A stretch of 64,000 bases of DNA from Pseudomonadota bacterium (GCA_023417515.1 JAEZFL010000064.1:1-64000), one strand, 5' to 3'. Counted from the stretch's first letter, positions 32,875-42,977 are shown. Numbers and translations are program-made. The notes: generated by a model from the sequence alone, not told the origin.

Positions 32875-33558
32875 GTGCCGATCGTCCTCGCCGGGCTGCT
32901 GCTCTCCTTCCTAGTGATGCTGCTGTTCGGCGGCACCGAGTTCGACCGCGGCCTGTTCATGCTGTTTCACATCAGGGATCGCCCGGATTTCGCGATGGCG
33001 GGGGAGATGGCTCAGCAAATGACGCAGCCGCTCGTCCTCGCCGCGATGGGCGGAGCGGGCGCCGGCCTTCTTGCGGTTCGGCGGGACTGGCCCCGCGCGC
33101 TCCTGTTGATCGCGATCACGGCCGGCGTGCTCCTGCTGGCCGCCTATCTCGGCAGCACCACCGCGCCGCTGCGTCCACTGCCGGGCGAACGGATGGCGGA
33201 GACTCAGACCTCGCTCTTCCCGAACGAAGCCGCGGCCGGCGCTGCGGCCGTGTGGCTTGGACTCGCCTTCCTGCTCACGAAACACCGGCCGTGGCGGGCG
33301 ATCTGGGCGGGGCTGGCCGTGTCCATGGCACTCGGCGTCGGCACGTTGCAGCTGGTGAACGGCCTCGCCTGGCCGAGCGACGTGATCGGCGGCTGGGCGC
33401 TGGGCCTCTTCTGGACGCTCCTGCCGCTCTGGCTGGCCGGCGCGGACCTCGGCGACGGTACGCCGCGGCCCGTGCGTCATTCTCCCCCGAAAGGAGAGCG
33501 ACATGGACAACAACCGCACCGAGACCGCCCGCCGGACGGACGACAAGGAGCTGATTGA
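32875..33558 (+). CDS. PAP2-like membrane protein lacking catalytic histidines
   Basis: The 227-aa protein has about five membrane helices in the PAP2/phosphatidic acid phosphatase arrangement. The family's PSGH motif is replaced by FPNEAAAGAA, and the SRxxxGxHWPSDV motif by QLVNGLAWPSDVIGGWALG. Both key histidines appear to be missing while the structural WPSDV-GGW part remains, so it is probably a non-catalytic relative. GTG 32875, with GAGG 9 bases upstream, is chosen over GTG 32836, which would overlap the methyltransferase gene. The 3' end overlaps the next small gene by 56 bp. Confidence 0.7.
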   Translation: MPIVLAGLLLSFLVMLLFGGTEFDRGLFMLFHIRDRPDFAMAGEMAQQMTQPLVLAAMGGAGAGLLAVRRDWPRALLLIAITAGVLLLAAYLGSTTAPLRPLPGERMAETQTSLFPNEAAAGAAAVWLGLAFLLTKHRPWRAIWAGLAVSMALGVGTLQLVNGLAWPSDVIGGWALGLFWTLLPLWLAGADLGDGTPRPVRHSPPKGERHGQQPHRDRPPDGRQGAD

Positions 33559-33730
33559 GAGCCAGGAGGACGCGCCGGCCTTCGGCGGCGTCAGCGGCGG
33601 CAATCTCCAGCGCGACATCGCCAGCCGCGACGAGATGCAGCACGAGGAACTCGGCGGCGACGGAGTCACCCGAGTCCGGGACAAGGACAAGGGCGAGGGA
33701 GCCAACCTGCCGCGGTTCAGCGAGAAGTAG
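33503..33730 (+). CDS. Small hydrophilic protein (75 aa)
   Basis: I do not recognise this protein. It is highly charged and Gly/Asp/Glu-rich (ELIESQEDAPAFGG, SRDEMQHEELGGDGVTRV, GEGANLPRFSEK), probably intrinsically disordered, and looks like small stress-related hydrophilic proteins of sphingomonads. A strong ribosome site (AAAGGAGAG) precedes ATG 33503. It overlaps the end of the PAP2-like gene in another frame, and its last 14 bases overlap the convergent DUF938 gene. Confidence 0.75.
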   Translation: MDNNRTETARRTDDKELIESQEDAPAFGGVSGGNLQRDIASRDEMQHEELGGDGVTRVRDKDKGEGANLPRFSEK

Positions 33731-34373
33731 GCTCCCAGGCGCGGCGGAATACGACCGTCAGGTTGTTCGCCGGCATTTCGACGACGCGCTCCAGCGCGAG
33801 GCCGGCCTCCCCCGCCTCGGCCACGACTTCCTCGAGCAGGCGCAGCCCCCATTCGGGATTGCGCGCCTTGAGGGACACGTCGAACGCTTCGTTGCTCGGA
33901 GCGGTCGGGACACCGCTGCGGCGATAGGCGCCATAAAGGACCAGCGGCGCACCGACCGACAGCAGGTGCGACGCACCGCGCAACAGGCCCAGTGTCGCGG
34001 CCCAGGGGCTTATGTGGACCATGTTGATGCACAGCATCGCGTCGGCATGGGCCACCGGCCACTCATCAGCGGCCGCATCCAGCATCAGCGGCGGCAGCAG
34101 GTTTGCAGGGGCCTCGCTCCGCCACGCCTCGATCGACGACAGCGCCAACGGGTCAGGATCGGTCGGCTGGAACGTCAGCGCCGGGAAGGCGCGCGCGAAG
34201 TGGAGGCCATGTTCCCCGGTCCCGCTTGCCACCTCCAGGACCATGCCCGCCGCCGGCAGCACCTCCCGAAGCACATCGATGATCGGCCCGGCGTTGCGCG
34301 CCACATGCGGCGCGACACGCCGCTGCGGACCCGCGTCCGGCTCGAACACGAAGGGCTTCGGCGGCTCCGCCAT
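33717..34373 (-). CDS. DUF938 family SAM-dependent methyltransferase
   Basis: The 218-aa DUF938 protein shows RRVAPHVARNAGPIIDVLREVLP, the SAM-binding motif VLEVASGTGEHGLHFA, FQPTDPDPLAL, INMVHISPWAAT and FVLYGAYRR-like LVLYGAYRRSG. Function is undefined beyond a methyltransferase fold. ATG 34373 overlaps the gcvPB stop (TGATG), so it is probably the last gene of the glycine-cleavage operon, although a role in glycine metabolism is unproven. It converges on and overlaps the small hydrophilic gene. Confidence 0.85.
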   Translation of the reverse strand: MAEPPKPFVFEPDAGPQRRVAPHVARNAGPIIDVLREVLPAAGMVLEVASGTGEHGLHFARAFPALTFQPTDPDPLALSSIEAWRSEAPANLLPPLMLDAAADEWPVAHADAMLCINMVHISPWAATLGLLRGASHLLSVGAPLVLYGAYRRSGVPTAPSNEAFDVSLKARNPEWGLRLLEEVVAEAGEAGLALERVVEMPANNLTVVFRRAWEPTSR

Positions 34374-35938
34374 CACTCGGCGGCTTGGGCCGGCTCCGGA
34401 TCCTTCCACACCAGCACCGGCTTGCGCGCCGCCAGCGTCTCGTCGAGTCGGCGACGCGGCGCGTAGATGGGCGCCGCCTTGAGACTCTGGTCACCGGCCT
34501 TGGCCCGCTCCGCCACCGATCGCAGCGCGCCGATGAACTGGTCGAGCGCCCCCTTGGACTCGGTCTCGGTCGGCTCGACCAGCATCGCGCCGTGCACGAC
34601 CAGCGGGAAGTACATGGTCATCGGGTGGAAGCCCTCGTCGATCAGCGCTTTCGCCAGATCGAGCGTCGTCAGCCCCTCGCCGAAGCCCTTATCGCTGAAC
34701 AGGGCCTCGTGCATGCACGGCCCGCTCGCGCCGAACGGCGCGTCGAGAACGCCGTCGAGGCTCCGCAGGATATAGTTGGCGTTGAGAACCGCATCCTCGG
34801 CGACCTGACGAAGGCCGTCGGCGCCGTGGCTGAGGATGTAGCTGAGCGCGCGGGTGAACATGCCCATCTGGCCGTGGAAGGCGACCATCCGGCCGAAGCT
34901 TCGGCCATGATGCTCCTCGGCCGTCTCCTCCTCGACCAGGGCATAATGATCGCCCTGCTTCTCGACGAAGGGCAGCGGCGCGAACGGAGTCAGAGCCTCG
35001 GAGAAGACCACCGGGCCCGAGCCAGGGCCGCCGCCGCCATGCGGGGTGGAGAAGGTCTTGTGGAGGTTGATGTGCATCGCGTCGATGCCGAGGTCGCCCG
35101 GGCGGACGCGGCCGACGATCGCGTTGAAATTGGCGCCGTCGCAATAGACGAAGCCTCCCGCGGCATGGACCGCCTCGCTGATCGCGATCATGTCCGGCTC
35201 GAACAGGCCGCAGGTATTGGGGTTGGTGATCATCACGCCCGCGATGTCCGGCCCGAGCCGCGCCTTGAGCGCCTCGAGGTCGACACGTCCGCGGCTCGTC
35301 GCCGGGATGTCCTCGACCCGGTAGCCGGCGAAGGCCGCGGTCGCCGGATTGGTGCCGTGGGCGCTCTCCGGAACGAGGATGACCTCGCGCTTGTCGCCCC
35401 GCGCTTCCAGCGCAGAGCGGATCGCGAGAAGGCCGCACAGCTCGCCATGAGCGCCGGCCTTCGGGCTCATCGCCACCGAATGCATGCCAGTCAGCTTGAC
35501 CAGCCACTCGCCGAGCACGTGGATCAGCTCCAGCGCACCCTGCACCGTGTCGATCGGCTGGAGCGGGTGGATGTCGGCGAAGCCGGGCATCCGCGCGACC
35601 TTCTCGTTGAGCCGCGGATTGTGCTTCATCGTGCACGAGCCGAGCGGGAACAGGCCGAGGTCGATGGCGTAATTCTGCCGGCTGAGGCGGGTATAGTGAC
35701 GCACTGCTTCCGGCTCCGACAGGCCGGGAAGGCCGATCGGGCGATTGCGCTCCATGCCGCCGAGGCGCGAGGCGCCTGCCGGGATTTCGGCGAAATCGAC
35801 GCCGGTCGTCTCGGTGTCGCCGATCTCGAACAGCAATGCCTCTTCGAGCATCAGCGCGCGGTTGCCGGTGAAGGTGGTCGCCTCGCTGTCGCCGGCCTCG
35901 GGCGCGGTCGGGCGCCAGCCGCTCTGGTTGATCGTCAC
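34373..35938 (-). CDS. gcvPB: Glycine dehydrogenase (decarboxylating) subunit 2
   Basis: The 521-aa beta subunit of the split P-protein decarboxylates glycine with pyridoxal phosphate and passes the aminomethyl group to GcvH. The PLP lysine lies in [20 protein letters not shown] (Lys about 294), and [13 protein letters not shown] and [15 protein letters not shown] are the other family signatures. It overlaps gcvPA by 4 bp, ensuring equal amounts of both subunits. Transcription is expected from the glycine-riboswitch promoter upstream of gcvT. Confidence 0.95.
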   Translation of the reverse strand: MTINQSGWRPTAPEAGDSEATTFTGNRALMLEEALLFEIGDTETTGVDFAEIPAGASRLGGMERNRPIGLPGLSEPEAVRHYTRLSRQNYAIDLGLFPLGSCTMKHNPRLNEKVARMPGFADIHPLQPIDTVQGALELIHVLGEWLVKLTGMHSVAMSPKAGAHGELCGLLAIRSALEARGDKREVILVPESAHGTNPATAAFAGYRVEDIPATSRGRVDLEALKARLGPDIAGVMITNPNTCGLFEPDMIAISEAVHAAGGFVYCDGANFNAIVGRVRPGDLGIDAMHINLHKTFSTPHGGGGPGSGPVVFSEALTPFAPLPFVEKQGDHYALVEEETAEEHHGRSFGRMVAFHGQMGMFTRALSYILSHGADGLRQVAEDAVLNANYILRSLDGVLDAPFGASGPCMHEALFSDKGFGEGLTTLDLAKALIDEGFHPMTMYFPLVVHGAMLVEPTETESKGALDQFIGALRSVAERAKAGDQSLKAAPIYAPRRRLDETLAARKPVLVWKDPEPAQAAE

Positions 35939-37293
35939 GCCAGCACCTCCTCGAGCGCTACGCTGAGCGCCTCAACATCCTCGTCGGTCACCGTCTCGGT
36001 CACCGCCACAACCAGTCCGTTCTGAAGCTCCGCCGCCTCGGGATAGAGCCGGCCGAGCGACACGCCGCCGAGCACGCCCTTGTCCACCATCGCGCGCACC
36101 GCGGGCCGCGCTTCCTTGGGAAGGCGCAGCGTGAATTCGTTGAAGAAGCTGTCGTTGACGAGGCTCACACCGGGCACCTTGGCCAGCCGTTCCGCCGCGG
36201 CCACCGCCTTGGCGTGATTGAGCGCGGCGAGCTGACGCAGCCCCTTCTCGCCGAGCAGCGTCATGTGCGCGGTCCAGGCGAGCGCGCACAGCACCGAACT
36301 GGTGCAGATGTTCGAGGTCGCCTTCTCGCGGCGGATATGCTGCTCGCGGGTCGACAGGGTCAGAACGAAGCCGCGCTTGCCCTCAGCATCGACGGTCTGG
36401 CCGGTGAGACGGCCCGGCATCTGGCGGACCAATTTCTCCGAGCAGGCGAACAGGCCGACATAGGGCCCGCCGAACTGCAGGCCGACGCCGATCGACTGGC
36501 CCTCGCCGACGACGATGTCGGCGCCCATCTCACCCGGCGAACGGATCGCGCCGAGCGCCACCGGCTCGGTGACAACGGCGACCAGTAGCGCCTTCTTCGC
36601 ATGGCAGGCCTCGGCGAGCGCCGTGAGGTCACCGATGCGGCCAAGAATATCGGGATATTGGACGACGACGCAGGACGTGTCGTCGTCGATCGCGTCGATC
36701 AGGCTCTGCGTGTCGGTCTCTGCGATGAGTTCCGGAAGCCGCGTCTCGAGCACGTCGCCGGTGAACTTGGCCATTGTGTTGGCGACCGAGACATAATGGG
36801 GGTGGAGGCCGCCCGACAGGATCGCCTTGCCGCGGCGAGTGACTCGGCGGGCCATGGTGATCGCCTCCCAGCAGGCGGTCGAGCCGTCATACATGGAAGC
36901 GTTGGCGACGTCGCAGCCGAACAGCCGCGCGACCTGGGTCTGGAACTCGAACAGAACCTGAAGCGTGCCCTGGGCGATCTCCGGCTGGTAGGGCGTGTAG
37001 CTCGTCAAAAACTCGCCGCGCTGGATGATGTGGTCGACGCTCGCCGGGACATGGTGCCGGTAGGCGCCCGCTCCGAGGAAGAAGGGCACTTCGCCCGCGA
37101 CCAGGTTCTTGCGCGCCATCGCGCCGAGCTGGCGCTCGACCGACAGTTCCGACGCATGGTCGGGCAGGTCGGCAATCGTGCCGCTGAGCCGTGCCGCCCC
37201 AGGCACGTCGGCGAACAGATCGTCGACCGACCCGGCGCCGATCACGCCGAGCATCTGCTCGCGGTCGGCCTGTGAGAGTGGGAGATAACGCAT
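35935..37293 (-). CDS. gcvPA: Glycine dehydrogenase (decarboxylating) subunit 1
   Basis: The 452-aa alpha subunit of the split P-protein is typical of the two-gene type in alphaproteobacteria and Gram-positives. Signatures are [59 protein letters not shown], and [23 protein letters not shown] 37293 is chosen; the frame extends to 37365 into the palindromic repeat. The repeat and a methyltransferase gene separate it from gcvH, so expression could depend on read-through or an internal promoter. Confidence 0.95.
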   Translation of the reverse strand: MRYLPLSQADREQMLGVIGAGSVDDLFADVPGAARLSGTIADLPDHASELSVERQLGAMARKNLVAGEVPFFLGAGAYRHHVPASVDHIIQRGEFLTSYTPYQPEIAQGTLQVLFEFQTQVARLFGCDVANASMYDGSTACWEAITMARRVTRRGKAILSGGLHPHYVSVANTMAKFTGDVLETRLPELIAETDTQSLIDAIDDDTSCVVVQYPDILGRIGDLTALAEACHAKKALLVAVVTEPVALGAIRSPGEMGADIVVGEGQSIGVGLQFGGPYVGLFACSEKLVRQMPGRLTGQTVDAEGKRGFVLTLSTREQHIRREKATSNICTSSVLCALAWTAHMTLLGEKGLRQLAALNHAKAVAAAERLAKVPGVSLVNDSFFNEFTLRLPKEARPAVRAMVDKGVLGGVSLGRLYPEAAELQNGLVVAVTETVTDEDVEALSVALEEVLA

Positions 37294-37315
37294 TCGATGA
37301 GGGCTCCTGGCTTTT

Positions 37316-37458
37316 ATCCTCCCTGCGAAGCGGAGCTTCGTGGGGAGGGGGACCATGCGACGCATGGTGGAGGGGCTGTTCGGGATCGGCGCAAAGCCCC
37401 TCCACCACTCGCTTCGCGAGCGGTCCCCCTCCCCATCCGCCGCGCGGACAGGGAGGAT
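37316..37458. repeat. Palindromic repeat element (GGGGAGGGGGACC family)
   Basis: This 143-bp element is bounded by ATCCTCCCTG and CAGGGAGGAT. Internal arms GGGGAGGGGGACCAT...ATGGTGGAGGGGC pair with GCCCCTCCACCA...GGTCCCCCTCCCC. The same core recurs at 56953-57089 and 62137-62260. It can form a large hairpin in RNA between the methyltransferase gene and gcvPA and might process or attenuate the transcript. Confidence 0.8.
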
Positions 37459-37470
37459 TGAAGGGCGTCG

Positions 37471-38259
37471 TCACGACCCATTGGGCTTCGCCATCCTGAA
37501 GCGGAGGCGGACATAGTCGGCGATGAAGGTCCCGTCGGGCTGGCGAAGCTCGGGCGAGAGCCGTCGCTCGACGGCGGCGGCGGCGTCCTCGCGCTCCTCA
37601 GAGGGCACTCCGGCGACGTCGAGCAGGCCGGAGCGGAAGGTCTTGATCCAGCCCCTGATGCCGGCCGGGAGCGGCGTCGGCCGGGCGACCAGGTCCGTCG
37701 CGATGCCGGTGAAGCCGGCGGCGCGGTACACCGCCTCGAAGTCGGCCGGGCTCGCATACCATTGCGGGTCGTCGGCCGGCAGCGAATAGCCGCGCTCGGT
37801 GAGCTCTTCGCGAAGGCCGCGGCGGAGGATGGCGAGATTGCCCTCCCCGCCCATCTCGCCGACGAAGCGCCCGCCCGCGCGGAGCAGCCTGAACACGCCG
37901 CGCGCGACCGCCGCCGGATCGAGCATCCAGTGAAGCGCCGCGTTGGAGAAGGCCGCGTCGAACTGGCCGAACCTTTCGACCTGCCGGTCGAGGTCCAGCG
38001 TCTGGCAGTCCACGACGAAGGCGTCGACGCCTCGGGCGCGGGCCGCCTCGACCATCTCCCGCGAGGCATCGAGGCCGATGACCTTTGCGCCGGCGCGGGC
38101 GATCTGCTCGGTGAGCACGCCGTCGCCGCAGCCGATGTCGATCACGAACTCGCCCGGCCTGGGATCGAGCAGGGCCAGCGCCGCGGCGCCCAGCGCCGGC
38201 ACGAAGCCGGCATTCCTGGCGTAATCGGCGGCGGACCAGCGCGATGCGGCGTTGACCAT
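37471..38259 (-). CDS. Class I SAM-dependent methyltransferase (trans-aconitate methyltransferase-like)
   Basis: The 262-aa cytosolic methyltransferase has the SAM motif FVIDIGCGDGVLTEQIARAG, the acidic loop VIGLDASREMV, FDAAFSNAALHWM (motif IV) and GGRFVGEMGG. The NAALHWM and ADYARNAGFVP segments recall trans-aconitate 2-methyltransferases, which share this core. The substrate is not evident. It sits between gcvH and gcvPA on the same strand (28 bp after gcvH), an unusual interruption of the gcv gene order. Confidence 0.83.
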   Translation of the reverse strand: MVNAASRWSAADYARNAGFVPALGAAALALLDPRPGEFVIDIGCGDGVLTEQIARAGAKVIGLDASREMVEAARARGVDAFVVDCQTLDLDRQVERFGQFDAAFSNAALHWMLDPAAVARGVFRLLRAGGRFVGEMGGEGNLAILRRGLREELTERGYSLPADDPQWYASPADFEAVYRAAGFTGIATDLVARPTPLPAGIRGWIKTFRSGLLDVAGVPSEEREDAAAAVERRLSPELRQPDGTFIADYVRLRFRMAKPNGS

Positions 38260-38287
38260 CGGTGCGGCTCCTTGCGGCCCCCGTCCC

Positions 38288-38659
38288 TTACTGGTCGGCG
38301 AGGAAGGCGCGGTAGGCGTCCGCGTCCATCAAGCCGTCCAGCTCGGAAGGGTCCGAGATGCGCAGCTTGAAGAACCAGCCTTCGCCCTCGGGATCGGTGT
38401 TGACCAGATCGGGCGTGTCGGCGAGCGCGGCATTGCCCTCGATCACCTCGCCGCCGACCGGCGCATAGATGTCGGACGCGGCCTTGACCGATTCGACAAC
38501 CGCGGCGTCGCCGCCCTTGTCGAGCTGGCGGCCCGCCTCGGGCACCTCGACGAAGACGATGTCGCCGAGCTGGCCTTGCGCATAGTCGGAAATGCCGACA
38601 GTGCCGGTGTCGCCCTCGACTCGCACCCATTCGTGATCCTTGGTGAAATAAACGCTCAT
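38288..38659 (-). CDS. gcvH: Glycine cleavage system H protein
   Basis: The 123-aa lipoyl carrier shuttles the aminomethyl intermediate between P, T and L proteins. The lipoylated Lys lies in [17 protein letters not shown] (Lys 59), and the C-terminal [21 protein letters not shown] is standard. ATG 38659 overlaps the gcvT stop by 4 bp. The length matches the family. Confidence 0.96.
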   Translation of the reverse strand: MSVYFTKDHEWVRVEGDTGTVGISDYAQGQLGDIVFVEVPEAGRQLDKGGDAAVVESVKAASDIYAPVGGEVIEGNAALADTPDLVNTDPEGEGWFFKLRISDPSELDGLMDADAYRAFLADQ

Positions 38660-39768
38660 GCCGAGGCTCCCTTGCGATGATAGCGATGCGGCACGAAGGG
38701 CGTCTGAGCCACTTCGGCCTTGAAGATCTTGCCGCGCTGCTCGATCAGGATCTCGGTGCCCGGCACGGCGGCGGCGGTCGGCACATAGGCCATGGCGATC
38801 GGCCGTTCGAGCGTGGGCGAGAAGCCGCCGCTCGTCACCTTGCCGACTTCGGTGCCTTCCGAGTCGACGACCAGCGACCCTTCGCGGACCGGCTGGCGGC
38901 CCTCGACGAACAGGCCGACTCGCTTGCGGATCGGCCCCTTCTCCAGTTCGGTGCGGATGCGCTGGACACCCGGAAAACCGCCGCCTTCGCGCCGCCGCTT
39001 GGACAAAGCGAAGGTCAGGTCCGCCTCGACGGGGGTGGTCGTCTCGTCGACATCGTGGCCGTAGAGCGGCAGGCCGGCCTCGAGCCGCAGCGAGTCGCGC
39101 GCGCCGAGCCCGACCGGCTTCACCTCCGGCTGCCCGACGAGCAGTGAGGCGATCTCCTCGACGTGGCGGGATTCGACCGAGATCTCGAAGCCGTCCTCAC
39201 CGGTATAGCCGGAGCGGCTGATCCAGGCGCGTGCGCCGCCGATGTCGAAACCGCCGCCGGTCATGAAGGTGAGCGCCTCGGCACCCGGAGCGACGCGCGC
39301 CATCACCTCGGCCGCCTTCGGCCCCTGCAGGGCGAGCAGTGCCTGCTGGGTCATGTGATCGAGCACGACGCCGCTCGGCATGGTCGTGCGCAGATGATCG
39401 ATGTCGCCATGCTTGGTGGCGCCGTTGACCACCAGGTAGAAATGGTCGCCGCGGCGGGTGACCATCAAATCGTCGATGATCCCGGCATCCTCGCGCAGGA
39501 GGAGCGAATAACGCAGGCGGCCGTCCTTGAGGATAGAGAGGTCGGCGGGAAGCAGGGCTTCGAGGCCCCATTCGGCGTCGCGGCCGGCGACGATCAGCTG
39601 TCCCATATGGCTGACGTCGAACAGGCCGGCCGAGTCGCGGGTCCAGCGATGCTCGACCATGATGCCTTCATATTGGATGGGCATCTCATAGCCGGCGAAG
39701 GACACCATCCGAGCGCCCTGGGCGCGGTGCCAGCCGTCGAGAGGAAGCTTGAGGTCGGTTTCGCTCAC
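38656..39768 (-). CDS. gcvT: Aminomethyltransferase (glycine cleavage T protein)
   Basis: The 370-aa tetrahydrofolate-dependent T protein releases ammonia and forms methylene-THF from GcvH-bound aminomethyl. Signatures: [66 protein letters not shown] (folate-binding Asp) and [23 protein letters not shown] 39768 is chosen because GGAGAT lies upstream and the protein then starts [11 protein letters not shown]; the frame opens at 39798. It is the first gene after the glycine riboswitch. Confidence 0.94.
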   Translation of the reverse strand: MSETDLKLPLDGWHRAQGARMVSFAGYEMPIQYEGIMVEHRWTRDSAGLFDVSHMGQLIVAGRDAEWGLEALLPADLSILKDGRLRYSLLLREDAGIIDDLMVTRRGDHFYLVVNGATKHGDIDHLRTTMPSGVVLDHMTQQALLALQGPKAAEVMARVAPGAEALTFMTGGGFDIGGARAWISRSGYTGEDGFEISVESRHVEEIASLLVGQPEVKPVGLGARDSLRLEAGLPLYGHDVDETTTPVEADLTFALSKRRREGGGFPGVQRIRTELEKGPIRKRVGLFVEGRQPVREGSLVVDSEGTEVGKVTSGGFSPTLERPIAMAYVPTAAAVPGTEILIEQRGKIFKAEVAQTPFVPHRYHRKGASA

Positions 39769-39832
39769 ACCAGGATCTCCAATGACGGCTTCAGGCATCG
39801 GGCCGGCTGCCTAGGACAGTCGCGGCCGCTTC

Positions 39833-40045
39833 GATACCCCCTCTGTCACCGGGACCTGAGAGCTTTCCCCGCCTTCGCCGAGGCTATGGCGGGTTACCCC
39901 TTCGGCGGCCCGCTTTCGCGAGCACTTTCCAGAGCGTCCCGACGGTCCGCGCGGTCCTTTTGCCTGAGAGATTCCGGGGCGGTTGCTCCTTCGGCGCCCG
40001 CCATAGCCCCGAAGGGCGACGGCGGGTCTCTCCCGCGCGTCCAGC
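39833..40045 (-). promoter_or_regulatory. Tandem glycine riboswitch
   Basis: On the minus strand two aptamers precede gcvT. The first (about 40045-39935) has GCGGGAGAGACCCGCC, the hallmark AATCTCTCAGGCAAAAGGAC and GGACGCTCTGGAAAG. The second (about 39930-39833) has GCTCTCAGGTCCCGGTGACAGAG. The paired-aptamer design and position upstream of gcvTHP are the known arrangement that turns on the operon when glycine is abundant. The edges are approximate. Confidence 0.93.
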
Positions 40046-40105
40046 AGCGGCGAGGCCGCCGAGGACGCGGCTGCTCTGGGCGCAGCCGCCAGCCCTGTCA
40101 ATTCC

Positions 40106-40744
40106 TTAGCGGGTGGCGTTGTAGCGCAACTGGTCGGCGGTCAGCTCGAAGCCGACGAGCAGCTCGTAGCGGGCCTGCTCGACGGCGGCGCGCACCGCCG
40201 GATCGGACATCGGATCGAGCGCGGCATTGGGATCGCCGGCGCGGCGGCGCCGGGTGATCTGCTGCTGGATGTTCGCCGGCAGGGTCGCGGCCGCGGCCGA
40301 CACCGACGACTGCGCGCTCGCCGCGGTGCTGGCGCGATACTGGCCGTCGGCGAAGCGCAGCAGGACCTGGCCGGTGCGCTTGGCGACGACATTCTCGCCG
40401 CCCTGAACGACGGTGGCGAAATAAGGCAGTACGACGTCGCGGGCGCCGCGATTGTCGCGCCGCTGCGCGAACACCTCGAAGCTGGCATTGGTCACCAGGC
40501 GATCGCCCTGCGGGGTGCACGACGCGCGCACGTTGGAGATGGTCGCGACAACATCGATCGCGCTGGCGTCGCGGCTGTCGGCGGGATTGAACAAGGTGAT
40601 GTCGCCGGCGGGCGCGGGAATGGCGGCTGGCGGACAAGCCGAATAAGTCGTGAGAATGCCGCCTTCCAGGATGTCGCCGCTCCTCGCGCAACCGGTCAGG
40701 ACGATAGGAAGAGCGGCCGCGGCGGCAATGAGCAATCTGGACAC
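40106..40744 (-). CDS. Exported lipoprotein of unknown function
   Basis: The 212-aa protein starts at GTG 40744 after GAGGAAG. It has a lipoprotein signal peptide, SRLLIAAAAALPIVLTGCARSG, with lipobox LTGC. The mature part has a central beta-rich domain (ITLFNPADSRDASAIDVVAT, SFEVFAQRRDNRGARDVVLP) and a helical C-terminus with QQQITRRRRAGDPNAAL. I do not recognise a named family. The frame extends to 40951 on the other side of the ispH promoter, which is rejected. It is divergent from ispH. Confidence 0.75.
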   Translation of the reverse strand: MSRLLIAAAAALPIVLTGCARSGDILEGGILTTYSACPPAAIPAPAGDITLFNPADSRDASAIDVVATISNVRASCTPQGDRLVTNASFEVFAQRRDNRGARDVVLPYFATVVQGGENVVAKRTGQVLLRFADGQYRASTAASAQSSVSAAAATLPANIQQQITRRRRAGDPNAALDPMSDPAVRAAVEQARYELLVGFELTADQLRYNATR

Positions 40745-40868
40745 AGGTGGGACTTCCTCGGCAAAGCAAGCGGGCATGACGTCGGCGGAAGACCGACGAG
40801 CCGGCGGACCATAGGAACCGGCTGGCAAGGTGGCAAGCAATCGAATAGGGCCCATATCGGCCCTACCA

Positions 40869-41816
40869 ATGACCGACATGAAGCCCCCTCTGCACTTGCT
40901 CATCGCCGCGCCGCGCGGCTTCTGCGCCGGCGTCGACCGCGCCATCCGCATCGTCGAGCTCGCGCTCGAACGGTGGGGGGCGCCGGTCTATGTGCGGCAC
41001 GAGATCGTCCACAACAAGTTCGTCGTCGACAGCCTCAAGGCGAAGGGCGCGATCTTCGTCGCCGAGCTCGACGAGGTGCCGGACGGCGTGCCGGTGGTCT
41101 TTTCCGCCCACGGCGTGCCGAAGGCGGTGCCGGCCAAGGCGGAAGAGCGCGGCCTCAACTATGTCGACGCGACCTGCCCCTTGGTGTCGAAGGTCCATCG
41201 CCAGGCCGAACGGCTCGTCGAGCAGGGCAAGCATATCCTGTTCGTGGGCCACGCCGGCCATCCCGAAGTGATCGGCTCCTTCGGGCAGGTGCCGCACGGC
41301 AGCATGACCTTGATCGAGACCGTCGAGGACGCCGAAACGGTGACGCCCGCCGATCCCGAGCGGCTCGCCTTCCTGACCCAGACCACCCTGTCGGTCGACG
41401 ACACGGTGGAAATCCTCGGCGTGCTCAAGCACCGCTTCCCGCTGATCCAGGCGCCGCGAAGCGAGGACATCTGCTACGCGACGTCCAATCGCCAGGCGGC
41501 GGTCAAGGCGATCGCCGGCCGATGCGACGCCGTCATCGTGATCGGCGCTGGCAACAGCTCCAACTCGCTTCGCCTCGTCGAGGTAGCCGAGCGTTCCGGC
41601 GCTCGCGCGCAGCTTGTAGCGCGCGCCGCCGACCTCGATTTCGGCTGGCTGGAGGGCGTGCGCACCCTCGGCCTCACCGCCGGCGCGTCGGCGCCCGAGC
41701 TGCTGGTGCGCGAGATGGTCGACCGCCTCGCCGAGCATTTCGACGTGACCGAAGAGCAGACCGATGGAGTCTCCGAGCGGATGGTGTTCAAGCTCCCCGC
41801 CGGCCTCGCCGCCTGA
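40869..41816 (+). CDS. ispH: 4-hydroxy-3-methylbut-2-enyl diphosphate reductase
   Basis: The 315-aa LytB/IspH catalyses the last step of the MEP isoprenoid pathway, reducing HMBPP to IPP and DMAPP with a [4Fe-4S] cluster. The three cluster cysteines lie in [25 protein letters not shown] and [47 protein letters not shown] and [16 protein letters not shown] are further signatures. ATG 40869 or 40878 are possible starts. It is followed 9 bp later by rnhA, so they share an operon. Confidence 0.96.
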   Translation: MTDMKPPLHLLIAAPRGFCAGVDRAIRIVELALERWGAPVYVRHEIVHNKFVVDSLKAKGAIFVAELDEVPDGVPVVFSAHGVPKAVPAKAEERGLNYVDATCPLVSKVHRQAERLVEQGKHILFVGHAGHPEVIGSFGQVPHGSMTLIETVEDAETVTPADPERLAFLTQTTLSVDDTVEILGVLKHRFPLIQAPRSEDICYATSNRQAAVKAIAGRCDAVIVIGAGNSSNSLRLVEVAERSGARAQLVARAADLDFGWLEGVRTLGLTAGASAPELLVREMVDRLAEHFDVTEEQTDGVSERMVFKLPAGLAA

Positions 41817-41825
41817 TCCAATCCA

Positions 41826-42266
41826 TTGTCGCAGGTCGAGATATTCACGGACGGTGCGTGCAAGGGCAATCCCGGCCCGGGCGGCTGGGGCGCGGTGATC
41901 CGCTGGGGCACCCATGAGAAGGAGCTGTCCGGCGGCGAGGCGCTGACCACCAACAATCGCATGGAGCTGACCGCCGCCGTGCGAGCGCTCCAAGCGCTGA
42001 CACGGCCCTGCGACGTCGTGCTGAGCACCGACAGCATCTATGTCCGCGACGGAATCACCAAGTGGGTCCATGGCTGGCAGCGCAACGGCTGGCGCACGGC
42101 CGACAGGAAGCCGGTCAAGAACGAGGATCTGTGGCGCGAGCTCGTTGCCGCCGCAGCCCCGCACAAGATCAGCTGGGAATGGGTCAAGGGCCATGCCGGC
42201 CACCCCGAGAACGAGCGGGCGGACCAGCTCGCCTGCGCCGCGGCCGAGCAGTTCCGAACGCGCTGA
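41826..42266 (+). CDS. rnhA: Ribonuclease HI
   Basis: The 146-aa enzyme degrades RNA in RNA-DNA hybrids. Catalytic carboxylates are visible in [16 protein letters not shown] (Asp 9), [10 protein letters not shown] (Glu), [11 protein letters not shown] (Asp) and [11 protein letters not shown] (Asp), with [12 protein letters not shown] before the last. It starts with TTG ([10 protein letters not shown]). It is directly downstream of ispH, and its stop abuts that of the convergent TVP38 gene. The length is typical for bacterial RNase HI. Confidence 0.95.
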   Translation: MSQVEIFTDGACKGNPGPGGWGAVIRWGTHEKELSGGEALTTNNRMELTAAVRALQALTRPCDVVLSTDSIYVRDGITKWVHGWQRNGWRTADRKPVKNEDLWRELVAAAAPHKISWEWVKGHAGHPENERADQLACAAAEQFRTR

Positions 42267-42977
42267 TCAGGGCTGAAGCGGCTCCCCTGACCGACGCCGG
42301 GTCTGATAGAGCTTCACCAGGATCGGGAAGAAGCTGAGCACCAGGAGAGCGGTGATGACCGCGGGCGACATGATGCTGGCGATCGAATGAAGGGTCGCGA
42401 GCTCGGTCCCGGCATGGGCGTAGATCACGAACGCGGGCAGCAATCCAATCATGGTCAGCGGCACATAGGTGGCGAGACCCATGTGGGTGAGCCCCATGGA
42501 CAGGTTGACCACCCAATAAGGCACGAAGGGATTGAAGCGAAGGGCCAGGAGATAGACCGCGCCCTGCTCCTCGAACGCCCGCTCGATCCGCCGGGACCGG
42601 GGCCCGAGCTTTGCTTCCACCCAGTCCCGGAAGAAGTGGCGCGACCCCAGAAAGGCCAAGGTCGAACCGACCGCCGTGGCTCCCCAGGCCAGCAAAAGGC
42701 CTGGCCAGAAGCCAAACAAGGCGCCGGCCGAGATTCCGATGACCGGGCCCATCGGGAATGAAAAGCTGGTCCCAACGGCGCAGGTCACGAAGAACAGGGC
42801 CGCCCACAGCGGCCAGCGGTCCTGGACCGCCGCGTTGAGGTCGGCGCAGGCTCGTTGCAAACCCTCCACAGTCAGCAGATTCTCCGCCGGCGACGCGAAG
42901 GTCGCCGCGAACATGGCTGCAATGAGCAGCAGAAAGAGCCCAGCGCCGATCGACCGCTTGTTCATCTGTTTGGACAT
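42267..42977 (-). CDS. TVP38/TMEM64 (VTT domain) membrane protein
   Basis: The 236-aa inner-membrane protein of the DedA/TVP38 group has an N-terminal helix (SIGAGLFLLLIAAMFAATFA), then FSFPMGPVIGISAGALFGFWPG, ATAVGSTLAFLGSRHFFRDWV and LLALRFNPFVPYWVVNLSMGLT, the VTT core, and a final hydrophobic helix. The family is linked to lipid scrambling and membrane homeostasis. ATG 42977 has AAGGGGG upstream. The frame extends to 43073 without a ribosome site. Confidence 0.85.
   Translation of the reverse strand: MSKQMNKRSIGAGLFLLLIAAMFAATFASPAENLLTVEGLQRACADLNAAVQDRWPLWAALFFVTCAVGTSFSFPMGPVIGISAGALFGFWPGLLLAWGATAVGSTLAFLGSRHFFRDWVEAKLGPRSRRIERAFEEQGAVYLLALRFNPFVPYWVVNLSMGLTHMGLATYVPLTMIGLLPAFVIYAHAGTELATLHSIASIMSPAVITALLVLSFFPILVKLYQTRRRSGEPLQP

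Noticed and set aside
34385..36025. 546-codon plus-strand frame opposite gcvPB
   Set aside because: gcvPB is unambiguous on the minus strand; the antisense frame is rich in Arg/Glu/Ala repeats typical of shadows.
40863..42203. 446-codon minus-strand frame opposite ispH and rnhA
   Set aside because: Both plus-strand genes have intact catalytic motifs; the antisense product is low-complexity His/Asp/Arg sequence.
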